Assembly (NCBI GenBank): GCA_001584585.1
Contig: LSYV01000036.1
Coordinates: forward strand, 815,048-879,047
Length of the DNA stretch: 64,000 nucleotides
Direction: 5' to 3'
Source: Gonium pectorale
Lineage: Eukaryota > Chlorophyta > Chlorophyceae > Chlamydomonadales > Volvocaceae
The stretch's first letter is position 1. Each line of letters begins with the position of its first letter. Positions 22,101-32,887 of the stretch are shown here, one piece after another. A model generated the notes under the pieces. It was not told the DNA's origin. It made no database searches and saw nothing but the letters and a program-made list of their open reading frames with translations. The position numbers and the translations under genes are program-made.

Positions 22101-25100
22101 TGCCCGTAGCGTGCCAAGCGCACCGCGGGGCGCGGGGCGCGTGCGCGGCGTGCGTCTATCAGCTAGAGCTTTAGCTGGAGCGGCTGGCTTGCCGCTCGCT
22201 GCCCCGCCCTGCCCCGCCCGCCCCTACGCGCCCCACGAGCGCTCACCTGGCGACTGCCAGGGCACGGTACCGTGTTTTATGCCGGTGATCTCGTCTATGA
22301 GCCCCTCAAACGTGATTTGGGTCATCATGGGAGTCACCAGGTCCACCTCCCGGTCCAGTAGAATCATGCGGTCGATGCGCCCGCCGCCAAGCCCCACGCC
22401 GCCGCCGCCTGCCCCGCCACTGCCGACGCCAAGTTGGGAGCCGCCCGAAGGCGGCGGCGGCGCCGCCAGCAGGCCAGGGCTCTCCCGCCGCATGCGGAAG
22501 CACATGTCCCGGACGGCCGTGGCGGCGGGGCCCTTGCCCTGGGTGGTGGGGCGGATGGGGCGGGCGAGGCTGATGCCGCTGGCAGTCACGCGTGCGACGA
22601 TCTCACAGAACTCCACACCATGTGCTCCACCGGTCACGGCATCACGCGGTAGCCGCAGGCCATGGGTGACGGACGGTCAGCCCTCGTCAGTCGAACCTTA
22701 GGAGGTCGAGGCCGTAGAACACACACACACACACACACTGGGTCCTACAACGACATCATCACTTTCGCGCTTACGCTCGTCGTATGCGTTGTTCCTTTTC
22801 AACACACACACACACACACAGACACATACATAAAGCACACAGACACATTGAGTTCGCGCGGTAGGTAGCCTCAATGCTTCTTCCTAGCTGTGCCGGGGCA
22901 TCGCCCCGCAGCACCTGCACTCGTGGGATGGTGCCAAACAGCGCCTGCAACCGCATGATGGCTGCCGCCGTGTAGTAGAGCGGCGTGGAGTCGCCCTCGC
23001 AGACGCAGTCGTAGAAGGCGCCGTCCAGCTCAAGGCTGATCACATCATCCTCGTACGGCACCATGTCCAGGCAGTACTCGCCTGTACGGCGGGGACACGG
23101 CGGACAGGGTATGTATGTCGCAAAACGCGCGGCGTGAGGCTTGTTGCGTCCATATGCACGAGGCGCCTTGCGAAGCTTTTCGCGAGCTCCGGCGATTGTC
23201 TTCTGCCGCGAGAGCCGCATTGGTCTTCACGAGCTCTTCTGGAGGTCCAACGCCGCGTTGCCAATGAACCCTACGGCTAGTGGCAGGACAATCGCCCAAG
23301 CGCAGATAGTCCGCACTACATGCCCCAGATTTCTGCCCACGCACGTCTTCACGAGCTCTCGTGCACGCCGCACGTCACGCTGCCACGAAACCCTTGCGCT
23401 AGTAGCGAAAAAATCACATAGGCGCAGACAGCCCCAGTGAACGCGCATGCTCCAAGCTCTGCCTGCGCACGCTTACACGGCGTGCCGCCGCGAGCTGCCC
23501 CAAAAGGCCCACTCCGCCCGTACCACCGCCATAGGTGTAATCCCCCGCGCTGTGCTGTGGGGGAACCCCGACGGGGCCCGCTCACCGATGGCGACGTCGC
23601 CCAGGACGCCCTCCTCCTCCAGCACCCGCTCGCAGGCGATGGTGCGCCGCGGTACGAAGATGGCGGAGAAGTCGTGCGGCTGCGACCTGCGGGCGCGCGG
23701 TCCGATGGCGCGTTTGCCGCGCAGCGTTGGTGTTTGGTAGGTACCAAGGGCTCGAGCGCGGAGCTGAGCAAGCGCCCCGTAGAGAGTGAGCAGTGGATGA
23801 CAGGAGGAGGGGCGAGTGACATCAACTGCTCGTGGAATCCATAGCGTCGGCTGCACTATCCATGTATTAGGGACGTGACCTTGGAAGCACTGTTGCTTTG
23901 GAGTTATGCTCACGCTGCCAATTCCGCTGCCGGCACAAAGAAGCATCGAGCAGGGGACCTCCCCCGCCGTAACCCGCCCACCCGCGACTCGCAGACCCGT
24001 GCTGCCTCTCCGCTACCGGGCTTACGCCTCTCTCCTTACCTGCGTCACCAGCACCAACACCACCAGCCCAACCCACCCCCCTGCAATTCCTGTCCCCACT
24101 CCACCTCCACTCCTCACTTTGGCCTGTTCTTGACCTGCGCCGCCACGGCCTGCGCGTTGGCCAGCGTGGGGCGCACCAGGTACAGCACGTTGCGCACGTC
24201 GGCCAGCCGCGGCTCCGCTGCGTTGTAGGCGGGGTCGTCCAGCCGCTTGCCAGGGTCCAGGTACAGAAGCCTGCCGGGGGCAGGGCACCAGGGGACACGG
24301 TGACCAGAGCGGCCACATGGTTGGGAAGGCGCTCTCTCGCTAGAGAGGCCGACGGTGCGCATCTTCCTAGAGGAGTGGTATCCGGCATGGGGACCGCCGG
24401 GTGGGGGACAGTGCGGCGAACCGGGCGGGAAGTGTAGGGATGTGTTAAGTGTAGACGCCGACATGCCGCCGGCGCCGACGCTGGGCCCTCCCATCGCACG
24501 CTGGCGCCGGCGCCGGCAGCATGTCAATAAATCCAAACAATCCAGTTAAAGAGTTAGCTCCCGGTGTTGAAATGAAACGACGCATACGACGAGCGTGAGC
24601 GCGAAAATGATGGTGTTCTTGTAGGACCCAGCGCGAAAATGATGGTGTCCTTGTAGGACCCAGCGCCCGAGGTAGTCGAAGGGATGATGTCCCAGCATGT
24701 TAGTTCGGCGGCGACCGCCACCGTAGCCCCCGATGCGGCCCAGAATCCTCTCTGGGGTGACCCTACGCAATGCCGTGCTGGGATGCGCCTAGTGTGGTCT
24801 ACGGTCCCGGTGTGTTGAAAACGATGAGCCCTGTGTGGTCCCTGTGTGGTCCCTGTGTGGTCCCTGTGTGGTCCCTGTGTGGTGAAAACGACGAGCCCGG
24901 TGTGGTCCCGGTGTGATCCCGGTGTGGTCCCGGTGTGTGCACCCAAGCTCCTTCGCCAGCTCTTGTGCTAGGCCCGCGCATGCTCCCATGTACGGCCGAG
25001 CACGGGGCTGGTGACCGCTGTGTCTTGCGCAGGCCTGTTGGACGCTGCGCTGGGGCGCGCTACGGAAGACATGCTGGGTGTCCTCCGTATTAACTGTTGA

Positions 25101-25988
25101 TGATGCCGTACTAATGCCAGTGCCGAAAACACCGGAACACGACATGCCAGGGATTTTGGGTGGCTAGCGTTGCAGCAAAACCCCTGCCCCCAGCAGCATG
25201 TCATGCTCGCAGCGGATGCGGCAGGGCAACGGCACGGGCACCCAGAAGCTACCAGCCCCAATCTGAAAAGCAAGCAAGCCCCATTCCCTCCTAGCACGCC
25301 GAGCGCTCCGATTCCCTGTCCCAACCCCCACCCCCGCTCAGCTATATAGCAAGACAGCTCACAGTGCCGCCTTGACGCCCGTTGCGACCAGTGCAGCCCG
25401 GCCGCGCCTGTCCCCTGCCCGCAGCTTCCCGCCGCGCCGCCCGCCCGGTCCCCTTTCCTTTCCCGTGCACACCAAGGCCCCGGGCCTCACTTGACCACTC
25501 CATGCTCTGTCAGCAGCTCCGTCAGCGAGGTGTCCAGAAGGCCCAGCGGACCGCTGATCGCGGGGTCCAGGACCAACGCCTTCTTGCCGCGCCGCTACGG
25601 GGCGGTACAGTAGAACGACAGCGTGGGCTGCACTGGAGCGCGGCAGAGGCGCCGACGGATGCGCAAGGGTCTCCACCCTCGCACCAGTAGGAAGCATACA
25701 ACGTTCCACACTGAACACCCGTAGTAGCGGGAGCACTCACCGAGTCCACGACCTCCAGCAGCTGCTTGCGCGCCTGCTCGCTGTAGGGGGTCGGGGTGCG
25801 GCACGCACCACGGCGCACAAACACAGCAGCTCTGATCAGCAGCGATTTCACACCCCCGATCACCCCTGCGGTAACTACACCGTCGCTGACACCCCTCTGC
25901 CTCTCGAGGCGCACCGGATGGAGATGAGCTGCACGGGGCCGGTGTCCAGCCCGGGCAGCTGGTTCTTGCCAGGTCTGATTCGAGACAT
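19153..25988 (-). CDS. VPS33: VPS33, Sec1/Munc18 subunit of HOPS/CORVET
   Basis: Thirteen exons: 25988-25915, 25780-25741, 25594-25491, 24270-24118, 23686-23586, 23081-22915, 22538-22247, 21930-21809, 21480-21343, 20997-20908, 20558-20390, 20149-19966, 19633-19153; about 704 residues. VPS33 binds SNAREs and, within HOPS/CORVET, drives endosome and vacuole fusion. Family landmarks in order: SRIRPGKNQLPGLDTGPVQL, GKKALVLDPAISGPLGLLD, FVPRRTIACERVLEEEGVLG, PYEDDVISLELDGAF, IDRMILLDREVDLVTPMMTQ, YEPEASVAFIE, VLRLLVLLSAVGGGLPRRQ, LHTYGHQQLLTLNALEKSG, YKGYAPLSIRVVEAALR, and near the end VLVVFIGGVTFAEISALRFL. It is longer than plant VPS33 (about 590) because of Gly/Pro-rich and Ala/Ser-rich inserts in exons 7 and 13. 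The exon 8/9 junction is uncertain: 21809 to 21480 uses GT-AG; a GC donor at 21813 with acceptor at 21490 aligns better in length. Confidence 0.93.
19855..19957. repeat. CTGGTCCGCCGCCCCCCC-type tandem repeat
   Basis: About five to six imperfect copies of a 15-18 bp unit (GTCCGCC followed by a run of C). The array lies in the last VPS33 intron and starts 9 bases inside the 5' splice site at 19966. On the transcribed strand it is a series of G runs separated by CGGCGGACCAG. Confidence 0.85.
22722..22825. repeat. CA microsatellites flanking a dispersed repeat copy
   Basis: Runs of ACACAC at about 22722-22738 and 22803-22820 bracket the sequence at 22741-22806. They lie in the VPS33 intron between exons 6 and 7. 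Confidence 0.8.
22741..22806 (-). repeat. Dispersed repeat, copy 1
   Basis: On the minus strand it reads GTGTTGAAAAGGAACAACGC, then ATACGACGAGCGTAAGCGCG, and ends TTGTAGGACC. The same core occurs on the plus strand at 24562-24630 and 35027-35062. It is a short dispersed element of unknown type; no coding capacity or clear terminal repeats are seen. Confidence 0.75.
24562..24730 (+). repeat. Dispersed repeat, copy 2 with internal tandem copy
   Basis: GTGTTGAAATGAAACGACGC and ATACGACGAGCGTGAGCGCG lead to TTGTAGGACC, then GCGCGAAAATGATGGTG through TTGTAGGACC is repeated. A second module at 24686-24715 (GATGTCCCAGCATGTTAG, then TTCGGCGGCGACC) also occurs at 35083-35117. It lies in VPS33 intron 3. 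Confidence 0.75.
24830..24935. repeat. 11-bp tandem repeat CCCTGTGTGGT
   Basis: Five near-perfect copies of CCCTGTGTGGT, then GAAAACGACGAG, then four copies of a CCCGGTGTGGT variant. It lies in VPS33 intron 3, about 100 bases past the dispersed repeat. Confidence 0.85.
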
Positions 25989-26308
25989 GTTGATACTTCA
26001 GCTGCCTATCGTGTCCCGTCTACAACTCTTCTGGCTCCACCCATGAAGCCTGGGTTCCGTAACAACGCTCGCAACTTGGTGCACAACAAGGTAGTGCAGG
26101 ATTATGTACACATTTTGATATTGTCAGTGCAAGTGGCAGTGTTGCCGAAAAAGACCACGTAGCCAGGCTCGCGGTTGAACAAACCGACCTTTGTTGTGCC
26201 TTCAGCCACCCCAAAGGCTTAAGGCATACCTGTATACTGTAGCATTATAGCTCCTCTGGCGGACCGACGGATGGCCACGGAACCAAGCTGACATAGGCAC
26301 AATTCAGG
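25989..26308. promoter_or_regulatory. Divergent upstream region, VPS33 / TM protein
   Basis: Only 320 bases separate the VPS33 start (25988, minus) from the start of the membrane-protein gene (26309, plus), so both promoters and 5' UTRs must lie here or overlap. It is locally AT-richer (around 26095-26130) than the flanks. No core element is certain. Confidence 0.5.
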
Positions 26309-26886
26309 ATGCAGCTATCGGGGCTACCCAGGAGTCTTCCCGCGTACTTTGGCAACGCCACTAGGTCTGCCAGGCCACCTGTCCCTCCGGGTGGCGTGGT
26401 CGGCGGTCGGCGTTGCGGCAGGGTGCTTCCCGCTGGTGCACCACCGCCTGCGGCCTCAGCGGCAGGAAGTGATGCCGACCATGTCATCGATGTGGGCAAA
26501 GTAGCGGTCACAGACGATACGGCTGCCGGGCCCGTCGAGACGGCACCGCCACCGGCCACCACCACGTCGGTGGCCATGCCGTCGACAGCTCCGGCAGCCG
26601 GGGGGCCCGACGGGACGGACAATCACGACTGGATACAGCCGCCACCAGGAGACTGGGGAGGCGTCGTCGACCCGCAAGGCATCAAGGAGCCGGACTCCTC
26701 TGGTGAGCTGGTGTGAGCGGTTTTATAACACCCCGCGCCGCCTTCCGCCGATCCATCATAGCAGGTATCTCTTACGCTGGCCTGACGCCTATCTTCCCAC
26801 ACGCAGGCTTCCTGTTCTTCTTTCTCCTCATCGCCGGGCTGAGTGTGGGGGTGCACCAACTCATCCGGCTCCTAGGTAGGGACTAG
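26309..26886 (+). CDS. 157-residue protein with one C-terminal membrane helix
   Basis: Exons 26309-26702 and 26807-26886 join in phase (donor GTGAGC, acceptor ACGCAG). The start ATG has an in-frame TAG 15 bases upstream. Residues 1-131 are Pro/Ala/Gly/Thr-rich and probably disordered, with an acidic segment (DADHVIDVGKVAVTDD) and PPPGDWGGVVDPQG near the junction. The second exon encodes GFLFFFLLIAGLSVGVHQLI and then RLLGRD, a single hydrophobic helix followed by a short basic tail. That layout fits a tail-anchored or single-pass protein with its bulk on the cytosolic or stromal side. I do not recognise the family and infer no function. The separate exon for the membrane helix and the clean splice phase make it a real gene rather than a chance frame. 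Confidence 0.6.
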
Positions 26887-27155
26887 GTTCCCTGCGGAAA
26901 AAAAACCTCCCCTGCGGATTGGTGCACCTGTTCTTTGCCGCCCTTCTGCTTCTCTTCACAGTCTGAGAAGTTAGCATCCTCGGCACCACATTGCGCAGAA
27001 TACATTTTTACTGAATACATGTTTACACACATACCACGTTAGAAGGCCTCCGCGGGCCCGTCCAGTAGCGCTCTCGGCGCGCAGCGCCCCTGTCCTGTGG
27101 CCTCGCTACAGGAATGGTGAGCCTCTTCCTGCCGGCCTTTGTGATGCCTGCGCAG

Positions 27156-29520
27156 GCGCTCGAGGGGTGGAGGAGGAGCGGTTTCTGAGGCAGCCGGCGG
27201 CGGGGCTGGCCGTGACGGCAGCTCCTGCTGCCTGGCGACGTACTGCTCCAAACAGCATCCCGGAGGCGTCCTCAGAGACGTCCGTGGGCCAGGCATACGA
27301 GCCAAATGGCACGCAGCACTCCGCTGCTACCAGCAGCGGACGGACGCAGCAGGCCGGGAGCGGGGCTGAGGCCGCGGAGACCGCTAGCGAGCGGAAGGCG
27401 TCGGCGGAGCCGTCGGCGCCAGCCCTGGACGGGCGAGCTGCGACGGAGGCTTCGGAGACGGAAGCAGAAACGGCGGCGGCAGCGGACACGGAAGTGGCAT
27501 CGGAGGCGGAGGAGGCTCCTGATCCGTCAGTTGCGTGGCTCACCCAGCAGTCGGCGCGCCCCTCCTCGCCGGGCTCTCCACCGGGGCAAGCCGCACACCG
27601 ACTGCCCCCGCGGCAGAGCGGGACGAGCCAGGAGTCTCTAGCGCTGTGTCGCTGCGGCAGCAAGATGAGGAGCTGCCGACTGCACAGCCGCTGCCGCAGC
27701 AGAAACCCGGGGAGGCTCCGGCTGCGGCCGCTGTGGCTGCTGCCGGCGCGACGCCCGGTGTCGCAGGCCGCCAGGCAACCACAGGCACGGCCGGGCCCAT
27801 GTCCGGTGCGGAGCGTGCGCCGCGTGAGGAGCAGGAGGAGGAGCAGCAGAAGCAGCAGGCGGCACCGTCTGCCCGGCTGGACCGCCGGGTATCATTCCCA
27901 AGCGCGAGCACCGCCAGCAGCGGACTGCCGCTGGATCGAGCGTCCGGCCGGCAGGACATGGCAGGGCCCGGCCCTGGGTCCCTGGCGGGCGCGTCGCCCT
28001 TCCAGCGGTCCAGCCTGCCGGATATGGCCCGCGCCGCGGCGCCGGCGTTTGAGCCTATGCCGGTGCTGCCGCCGCCGCGCGCGCTGTCGCTGCCGTCGGT
28101 GCGGCCAGAGCCGCTCAGCCGGGCGCTGGACACCTCGGCGCTGGCGCACCTGCCCACCGACGACTCACTGGGCAGCCTGCGAGAGCGTGCGCAGCTGGCG
28201 CTGAGGGCCGCGGCCGCGGCTGGCGAGGCGTCCCAGCGGGCCGCGGCATACGCGGCGGCAGCCAGCAGCGCCGCCTCCAGGGCGGCCGAGGCCGCTGAGC
28301 GGGCCGCATCCGCGGCGACCATAGCCCAGGTGGGTGGGCGACTAGGGTGGGGCGGGCGCTGGGTCAAGCAGGGCCGGAACTGGCAGGGCCTTAGGATGGA
28401 CTTACGAGGGTTTGCGTATAGACGGAGGCTGCTGGGTGTGTGTAGGTGTGTTGCGCAGCTGTGCGAGGCTTTGCGCGGGGCAAAGCACTGGGGTGTAATA
28501 AAGATGGGAAACGGGTCGCGTCGCGGACACCGAATCGCATACTGTACTCAATGGAAGAACTTGTGGTGGTCGGCAAAGCACTGGGGAGTCGGCGTCGCTG
28601 CCTTGAACCACACGTGTGTCGTACTAGTGGTCGTACAGTCGCCGTGGTCGTACAGTCTCATTTGCACGCCGAAGTAACGTGGCTTGGCGCGATTCGCCCC
28701 GCCGTCCGGGCAGGCCGGGCTAGAGAACGCGGCGGAGAGCGCCATCATGGCCGCGGAGGCGCGCGTGGCGCAGGCGTCCGAGGCGGCCAAGGAGGCGGAG
28801 GTGCGGGCCGCCAGCGCAGCGGCACACGCGACGGCGTACCAGGACATATCGCAGTCGCAGGTGCGGTGCGGTAGCTGGGGTCACCGCATGGCGACATTCG
28901 GTGGCAGGGGTTGGAAGGAGGAATGCGACTGTCGATGTGTGGTGCCCGCCCGAACGCCATGACTGCCGTATGCGCAAGGGTGCTGAGGGGTCCTTTTATG
29001 CACATACTCTCCCGTCGCGAGTGCCCGGTCCTAAGGGTTCCCGTTTAGACCGCGAAAAGCTCTTGGACTGGCTTGGGGATCTCGCTGCGTCCTCAACTGG
29101 ACACGTGGACAACACAGCCTGCCACTCTCCATTACATCTTGACTCGTCCTCATTCTGAGCCGAGCCCTGGCCCTGAACCCCATCCGGCAGGCCGACATCG
29201 CGGAGCGTGCCGCCATCGTGCAAAGGCCCGCGCCGTCGGGACCCCTCAGCCAGCTACAGCAGCTGTGGCGCAGCGCTAGCTCGGCCTTCTCCCAGGGCCA
29301 GGGCCACCAACAACAAGGCTCCTCCCAAGCCGCCGCCAACGCCCCCAGTGCCTCAACAAGTGCGCAAGACGGCGGCCGCGCCGAGCCCGACCGCAGCGCT
29401 GCCGTCGCGTCCAGCAGCCAAGCCACGAGTCCGCACACGGGATCCTCCCCGGCCGAGTCCATTGGCTCCACGGTCAAGGGCATCCTGTCCTGGCTGGGCC
29501 AGGGCGACGGCGGGCGCTGA
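27156..29520 (+). CDS. Ala-rich coiled-coil protein, start unresolved
   Basis: Likely exons: from about 27156 (acceptor CTGCGCAG) to 27525, 27642-28329, 28714-28860 and 29191-29520 (TGA). The first two frames are bridged by a proposed 116-bp intron (GTCAGT...CTCTAG); a base error would explain the same shift. The first exon is Glu/Ala/Thr/Ser-rich and acidic. The second contains RRVSFPSAST, PPPRALSLPSVRPEPLSRAL and then a long Ala/Glu/Arg helix; the third continues it (AAESAIMAAEARVAQASEAA). The last has PSGPLSQLQQLWRSASSAFS, a disordered Ser/Gln stretch, and ends with STVKGILSWLGQGDGGR. No known domain was recognised. No in-frame ATG was found upstream of the first exon, so one or more 5' exons are missing from this model. 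Confidence 0.5.
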
Positions 29521-29928
29521 GCTGCCACGCAGCCACGAAGTTCAGCCGCCACATTTGTCCCTATCCGTTGCAAAGCACTCCGTGAGTTGCGGATTCCGAT
29601 GAAGCGGCCCTTAGCGTGTAACGTAATATGAGTGCAGGTCATGTGACTCGCGTGGGAAGAGGCGGCGCCGGCCCGTTGCAAAGCAGTAGCACCCGCGCAC
29701 GGCGGCGGCGGTGCGGCAGCCGTCGCGTCACTCTGTCCATTCCCCGCTCCTAGCTCTCCCTCTCCGCTCCTAGCCCTCCCTCTCCAAGCATCCGCGTCCT
29801 GTACTCGGCACACCATACCATCAAGCCCGGCCCGGCCTGTGCTGCTGGCGCCGAGGCCCCGCCAGCGCGACGCCTCGGCTGGGGCAGCCTGTGGGCGCGA
29901 CGCATGACGCTGCGGCCTCCTGGACGTT
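29521..29928. other. Convergent intergenic region
   Basis: Lies between the plus-strand coiled-coil gene and the minus-strand eIF3k gene, so both 3' UTRs fall here. No coding sequence is seen. TCTCCCTCTCCGCTCCTAGC-type pyrimidine repeats occur at about 29752-29785. Confidence 0.5.
29617..29621 (+). terminator. Candidate TGTAA poly(A) signal of the coiled-coil gene
   Basis: TGTAA 97 bases past the stop at 29520. This is a short 3' UTR for a green alga, so the call is tentative. Confidence 0.35.
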
Positions 29929-32506
29929 TTAGAAGCCGACGGTGACGGCCTTGAGCATGGGGGCCACCTGCTCGAAGCGGATGAGCTCCTGGCTGCGCTT
30001 CACCACCGACTGGTTGTAGTCGCTGCAGAGGGAAGGAAAGGAAAGGGGGGAGGCGGAGGAGTGGGATGTGTGCGTGTGGTGCGAGGAGATGAAGGGCCGG
30101 AGGAAGGAGCGGGGGCGCGAGGGGCAGGGTGTGAGCCTGGCTGCGCCAACTGGCTGTTGCCCACAGCCGTGTGTAGGGTAGGAGCTTCGCGAGGTTGTTC
30201 GGCAGTGTCGGAGGCATAGTATGCGATATGCCTGTTGTAGTCGCGTGTGTTTTGGCGTACTACGTCGAGCGGCAGAGTCGGCAGCATCGATTGGTCGGTT
30301 GGTCTTCTGGGACGGCATCTGTAGCAGATGCTAGGCCCATGGTGGTTGCCTTGTGACATGTTAGGCCTATGGTTGTTGGATTCTGGTTTTGTGTAGTGTT
30401 ATAGTGTATCCAAGGTTGATGCCGGGGATGGGTGTCCGTAGGATTATCACAATTCCGTCTGTCTCCGATGGGCGATGGCAGATGTTGTGTGCGCGACGAT
30501 GCAAGCCCCTCTTCGCCAAAGGCTCATTAGCTGTTGGCGCGGCTACGGGTGCACAGCGGCGACCGCGACCGAAGCGCGCTACCTGTAATGCTAAGCGCTC
30601 ACGTGGCGTACGGGCGTTTGAACGCGGCTAGCGTTTATCCCAAGCCTCAGCGTTCATAGCACCCAGGGCCCCAGCCTCAGCATGCCAAGTACCCAGGGCC
30701 CCCCAGCCTCAGCGTGCCCAGTACCCAGGGCCCCCACGGACTCGGCACCCCCCCTGAGGCCCCACACGCGCTCACTTCTTGGGGAGAGCCACCACGTCGC
30801 CTGCGGGGGTGTTGACTATGCTCCACCCGGCGGCGCGGCACTTGTCGGAGAGCTGCATTCCGGTTGTCAAGCGGGCCGGGGGACTGTCAGTCTCAGCACC
30901 GTGCTTGCACTCAACTTGCGAACTAGAGGCGTGCCTTCCACAAGGTCCATATCGGCCGCTGCGCCGCCGCATCGCCCCACACCCGCACCGCATACCCAAG
31001 CATCCACAGCCGGCCTCCCAGTAATCACGCGCAGTCTACCTCCCCGCCCCTCCCGCCTCCCTCGCCCCGGGCTCACGTATTGGTCCAGCGTGGCCCCCTC
31101 CAGCTTGAGGCAGTCCGCCAGGGTGCGCTTGGTGACCCGCCCGTAAGTGTGCACCAGCGTGTGCGCGATGAAGCCGCGAACCGACTCGTAGAAGCCGGGG
31201 ACTGATGCAACATGAGCGGGGCGCGTGGGAGGGCAGGGCCGGGGCCGGGCAGGGCCGGGGGAGGGGCGGGAGCTTGGGACGGGCTCTGGGGTTGCGTTGC
31301 GCATTGGGGCCGCGGTAGTCGAGCAACTGCACTCTGCTGGTTCCCAGAGCAACACATGCCACCGTAATGGCCGGTGCCGCCCGGTTCGTGGCGCCTCAAG
31401 GGGCCGTGCGCCAGGCTCAATGAAATGCACTTGCCCACCGCGTCGCGGCCAAATGCCCACCAAAACGGCCCGTGTCGCTACCGGTAAGTTCCCGAGTGCC
31501 CAATGCGAGGGCCGCTGTGCGCCGCCGTCCCCCGAGAAAGGCTTACTGCTGCCCAGCAGGTCCCGGCAGGTGTTGGCGGTGGTCCAGAAATCCCCGAAGC
31601 GGCTGGTCTCCAGCGCGTTCGCCAGCTGTACCGCCTTGAAGATAGACTCGTCCACCTGTGGGACGCCCAATCCGGCGCGCCACGTGCATCATGACGGGTT
31701 TGAATCAGGAGTTGCAGCGGAGTAGCGTGCATACGAGCCCTAGGGGACGACAGGCCGACACGGTATCGCGCCTTCCCGTGCACAGAAATCTTGTCGCAGG
31801 TAACATCAGGGCTACCGACAGGTTAACCCAGCTCGAGGCCAGCACCTGATGGGAGGTGGCCAAACTGGCCCCCCACAAGGATACATACAACATCAAGACA
31901 ATGTGCGCCCCAACATGTGTAACCGTCAGGTGCCACGGTGGTTCGCACGTACTCTACCCACTGTCCCCGCCCTGTCCCAGTCGCCACACCAGGCTGGCAC
32001 CCCAGCCGGGCCCCGCTTCGCACGTTCGCCCCTACCTGTTGGAGCCTCTCCGGCAGGAGCGTAATGCAGTACTTGTAGTCCGGGTTGGGTGCCTGCATGA
32101 TGGCCTTGACGAGAATCTTCACTATGAGCTGCGGCTTAACGCTAGCTGGGCTGAACTGGTAGAAGCGCAGCAGCGCCACATTCGCATCCAAGTTCCATGT
32201 CCGGTTTGCCACCTGGCGAGCGGCAGAGAGCGGGGACCCGCCGCCAAGAATGTGAACTCAGGGCCTGGATCCCGGAAAAGGAGAAAACACATGTTCATGC
32301 GGCATCCCAAAAATACCTGCTCGTCAACGTGCTGCTCCAGAAGCGGAAGCTTTTCAGGCGAGTACCTGCAGGCGCGAGTCCAAGACAGACCATGATCACA
32401 TCACGCTCATACACTACATAGGTAGCCTACTGTAATGAGCACGCGAGAGCTGCGATTCGGCTCTTTACAAGGCGCACCTGTCCGCGCCAGTGAGGGAGAG
32501 GGCCAT
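29929..32506 (-). CDS. EIF3K: Eukaryotic translation initiation factor 3 subunit K
   Basis: Seven exons: 32506-32478, 32365-32317, 32212-32036, 31655-31547, 31201-31077, 30852-30776 and 30022-29929, all in phase, giving 219 residues (human eIF3k has 218). eIF3k is a small HEAT/winged-helix subunit of eIF3, the scaffold that brings mRNA and factors to the 40S ribosome. Recognised stretches: YSPEKLPLLEQHVDEQVANR, WNLDANVALLRFYQFSP, QLIVKILVKAIMQAPNPDY, LANALETSRFGDFWTTANTC, VRGFIAHTLVHTYGRVTKRT, then GWSIVNTPAGDVVALPK of the winged helix and VVKRSQELIRFEQVAP near the C-terminus. The start is MALSLTGADRYSP; the first exon has only nine full codons. It shares a 381-bp upstream region with the plus-strand gene at 32888. 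Intron 6 holds a tandem repeat. Confidence 0.93.
30655..30745. repeat. Tandem repeat, about 32-34 bp unit, about 2.5 copies
   Basis: Units contain ACCCAGGGCCCC followed by CAGCCTCAGC(A/G)TGCC. It lies in the last eIF3k intron. Confidence 0.75.
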
Positions 32507-32887
32507 GTTGAAAGCTAGCTGCGTAACGTATTGACAGGTGTGAATGGGCTCGACCGTGTGCTCGGTGTCAAACCGAAGCGTGCAACCGACAAACGGCACA
32601 TACGGCGCGCCTACATACGGGAGTCTTCCTACGTTCAATTTCCACACGTCCACACGTTCAATTTGCAAAACCAGCGTTGGTATGCCATAAGGCTTCAACT
32701 TGCTCCGCATCCGCAGCACTACGTTGGACCGACACCTCTCTCGAGCGGATGCCCACGGACTGCACCATTTCACGTTGACGCCACGAACGCATTGTCCGGC
32801 GTACCCCTGCCTTGCCTCGACGGCGCGCGCTTGGGGCACAGGGTAGGCCGTCGTGCCTACACGGCGCTCCGGCCGCGAGGCGCGGCC
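32507..32887. promoter_or_regulatory. Divergent upstream region, eIF3k / 601-residue protein
   Basis: There are 381 bases between the two start codons. It includes an internal short repeat (ACACGTTCAATTT-like at about 32633-32666). No certain core promoter element was seen. Confidence 0.5.
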
